Below are positions 62,957 through 64,000 of a stretch of 64,000 bases of DNA, one piece after another (within the stretch, counting starts at the first letter, position 1; each line of letters starts with the position of its first letter). The position numbers and the translations under genes were made by a program. Origin of the DNA: Streptomyces sp. NBC_01264. Its GTDB lineage: Bacteria; Actinomycetota; Actinomycetes; Streptomycetales; Streptomycetaceae. Below the pieces are notes generated by a model. It worked only from the letters and a program-made list of their open reading frames with translations. It had not been told where the DNA came from and made no database searches. The stretch spans positions 1,860,001 through 1,924,000 of the forward strand of contig NZ_JAPEOX010000001.1 of NCBI RefSeq assembly GCF_026340675.1, read 5' to 3'.

Positions 62957-64000
62957 TGGGGTTCTGTGACCTGCCCATGGCGAACAAGTTGTGCTCCGCT
63001 GCCGACCTGATCGACTTCGCCAACGACCCCGGCAAGGCGATCACCGAAGGCATCGGGAACTGGATCGCGAAATCGGTCGGGGAACTGGCGATGGCCTCGG
63101 CCGACCTCGCCGTCGATGGCATCACCGCCACTACCAAGATCGACCTCAACGCGACGTGGTTCAGGGACAACTACGAGACGCTGCTGCCCATCGGCCTCGT
63201 CATGCTCGTGGCGACCATGTGCGCTCAGCTGGTACGTGCCGCGATCAAGAGGGACGGCCAGGCCCTGACCCAGGCGTTCACCGGCACCTTCATGGGCGTG
63301 CTCTTCTCGTTCAGCGCCATCGCCCTGACCACGGTCGCGATCGAAGTCGTCGATGCCCTCAGTGACGGGCTCTTCGCGGCGGCCGGCACCTCCATGGAGG
63401 AGGCGGTCCGGCGCAGCATCAAGGCCTCCGTCATCGGCGGCGTGGCCGGGCTCGGCTGGATGGTGCCCGCGTTCGTCGGGATCGGCACAGCCGTCGGCGC
63501 GTTCATGTTCTGGTGCGTGATGCTGATGCGCAAGGTGGGCATCCTGGTCCTCGTCACGCTGGCGGTCTTCGCCGGTGCCGGCGGCGGCTGGGAAGTCGCA
63601 CGCCGTTGGCGCCGCGGATGGATCGAGGCCACCGCAACCCTCGTCGTCTCCAAGCTCCTGATGACCGTCATCTTCATCCTCGGCATCTCCGCGCTCGGCG
63701 ACACCGAGGGCAAGGACGGCACCCAGGCCCTGGCCGACGTCATGGCCGGCATCGTCATCATGTGCCTGGTCCTGCTCGCCCCGTACGCGACGTTCAAATT
63801 TGTGCACTGGGCGGCTGAGGGCACGGACGGCGAATCCATTCACCGCGCCGGTGGAGCCGGTGCACAGGTTGCCCGTCAGCACACTGAGCAGGCAGCCCGC
63901 AAGGCCGCGACCATGGCCGCGACAGGCGGAGCCGGCGGAGCGGCAGCAGGATCCGCCGCTCCCCAGGGTCCCGACTCGCTCGCAAGCGGCGGGTTCCCCG
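62957..64000 (+). CDS. TrbL/VirB6-like conjugation membrane protein (3' partial)
   Basis: The frame from ATG62957, with AAAGGAGG upstream, is open to the window end (348 codons). Six or more hydrophobic helices follow an N-terminal amphipathic region: 'LLPIGLVMLVATMCAQLVRA', 'FMGVLFSFSAIALTTVAIEV', 'ASVIGGVAGLGWMVPAFVGI', 'VGILVLVTLAVFAGAGGGWE' and 'VMAGIVIMCLVLLAPYATFK', then a Gly/Ala-rich tail. This is the TrbL/VirB6 polytopic channel component. A VirB4-type ATPase would be expected to the right. Confidence 0.8.

Overview
The base composition (very GC-rich, with GTG/TTG starts), a WhiB protein, DUF317, DUF2637, DUF6087 and DUF4913 proteins, and actinobacterial-type transfer genes all point to a Streptomyces or close relative. 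The window looks like accessory DNA: a linear plasmid, a chromosome-arm island, or stacked integrated elements. There are no rRNA or tRNA genes, no CRISPR array and no core housekeeping block. At least three insertion sequences sit inside genes whose reading frames are restored when the element and one target copy are removed.

Layout. 0-3.5 kb: end of a ThiF/E1-like gene coupled to a DUF6527 gene (a bacterial ubiquitin-like context), then decayed small genes including two frameshifted GIY-YIG-like genes. 3.9-8.8 kb: a PPOX-type protein, then an ImmA-like protease, a multi-membrane MAB_1171c-like protein and an amidohydrolase, with an XRE regulator facing them. 9.3-17.9 kb: a plasmid replication and mobilisation module (replication initiator-like protein, DnaC-like loader, WhiB, DUF2637 protein split by an IS3 element, MobC, relaxase, and a probable oriT hairpin pair). 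18.6-24.7 kb: four overlapping genes (three tyrosine-recombinase-type proteins and a coiled-coil DUF6262-like protein) resembling Tn554/GInt-type integration modules. They have apparently cut off the 3' end of a lipoprotein gene. 24.5-25.2 kb: scraps of Tn3-, IS30- and IS3-type transposases.

26.3-30.5 kb is a reactive-sulfur module: DUF302 protein, metallo-beta-lactamase/rhodanese fusion, rhodanese, TSUP exporter, membrane rhodanese, and a CstR-like repressor. Four copies of a 14-bp operator precede the likely transcription units. 30.3-34.1 kb holds a 170-bp duplicated 3' end of the repressor gene, a cupin, an SMI1/KNR4 protein and transposase remains. 34.2-39.7 kb carries a SulP transporter with a divergent MerR regulator and operator, a STAS protein, a frameshifted nhaA and an ATP-binding anti-sigma-type protein.

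40.5-60.2 kb is mostly one long leftward array: methyltransferase, DUF4913, RelE-like protein, GNAT, four paralogous helical proteins of unknown family, two double winged-helix (HxlR-like) regulators, MFS exporter, ATP-grasp ligase, DUF317 proteins and an LAXTG surface protein. IS256 and IS110 elements interrupt it. One of its genes appears to start at CTG and is missed by ordinary start rules. This array is the best candidate here for an undescribed system: a ligase/exporter pair with a dedicated regulator set and a paralogous family. 60.7-64 kb begins a rightward conjugation operon: an NlpC/P60 wall hydrolase, a DUF6112-type membrane protein, a VirB8-like protein, and a TrbL/VirB6-like protein cut by the window edge.

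All calls come from reading translations and motifs by eye. No database search was run.
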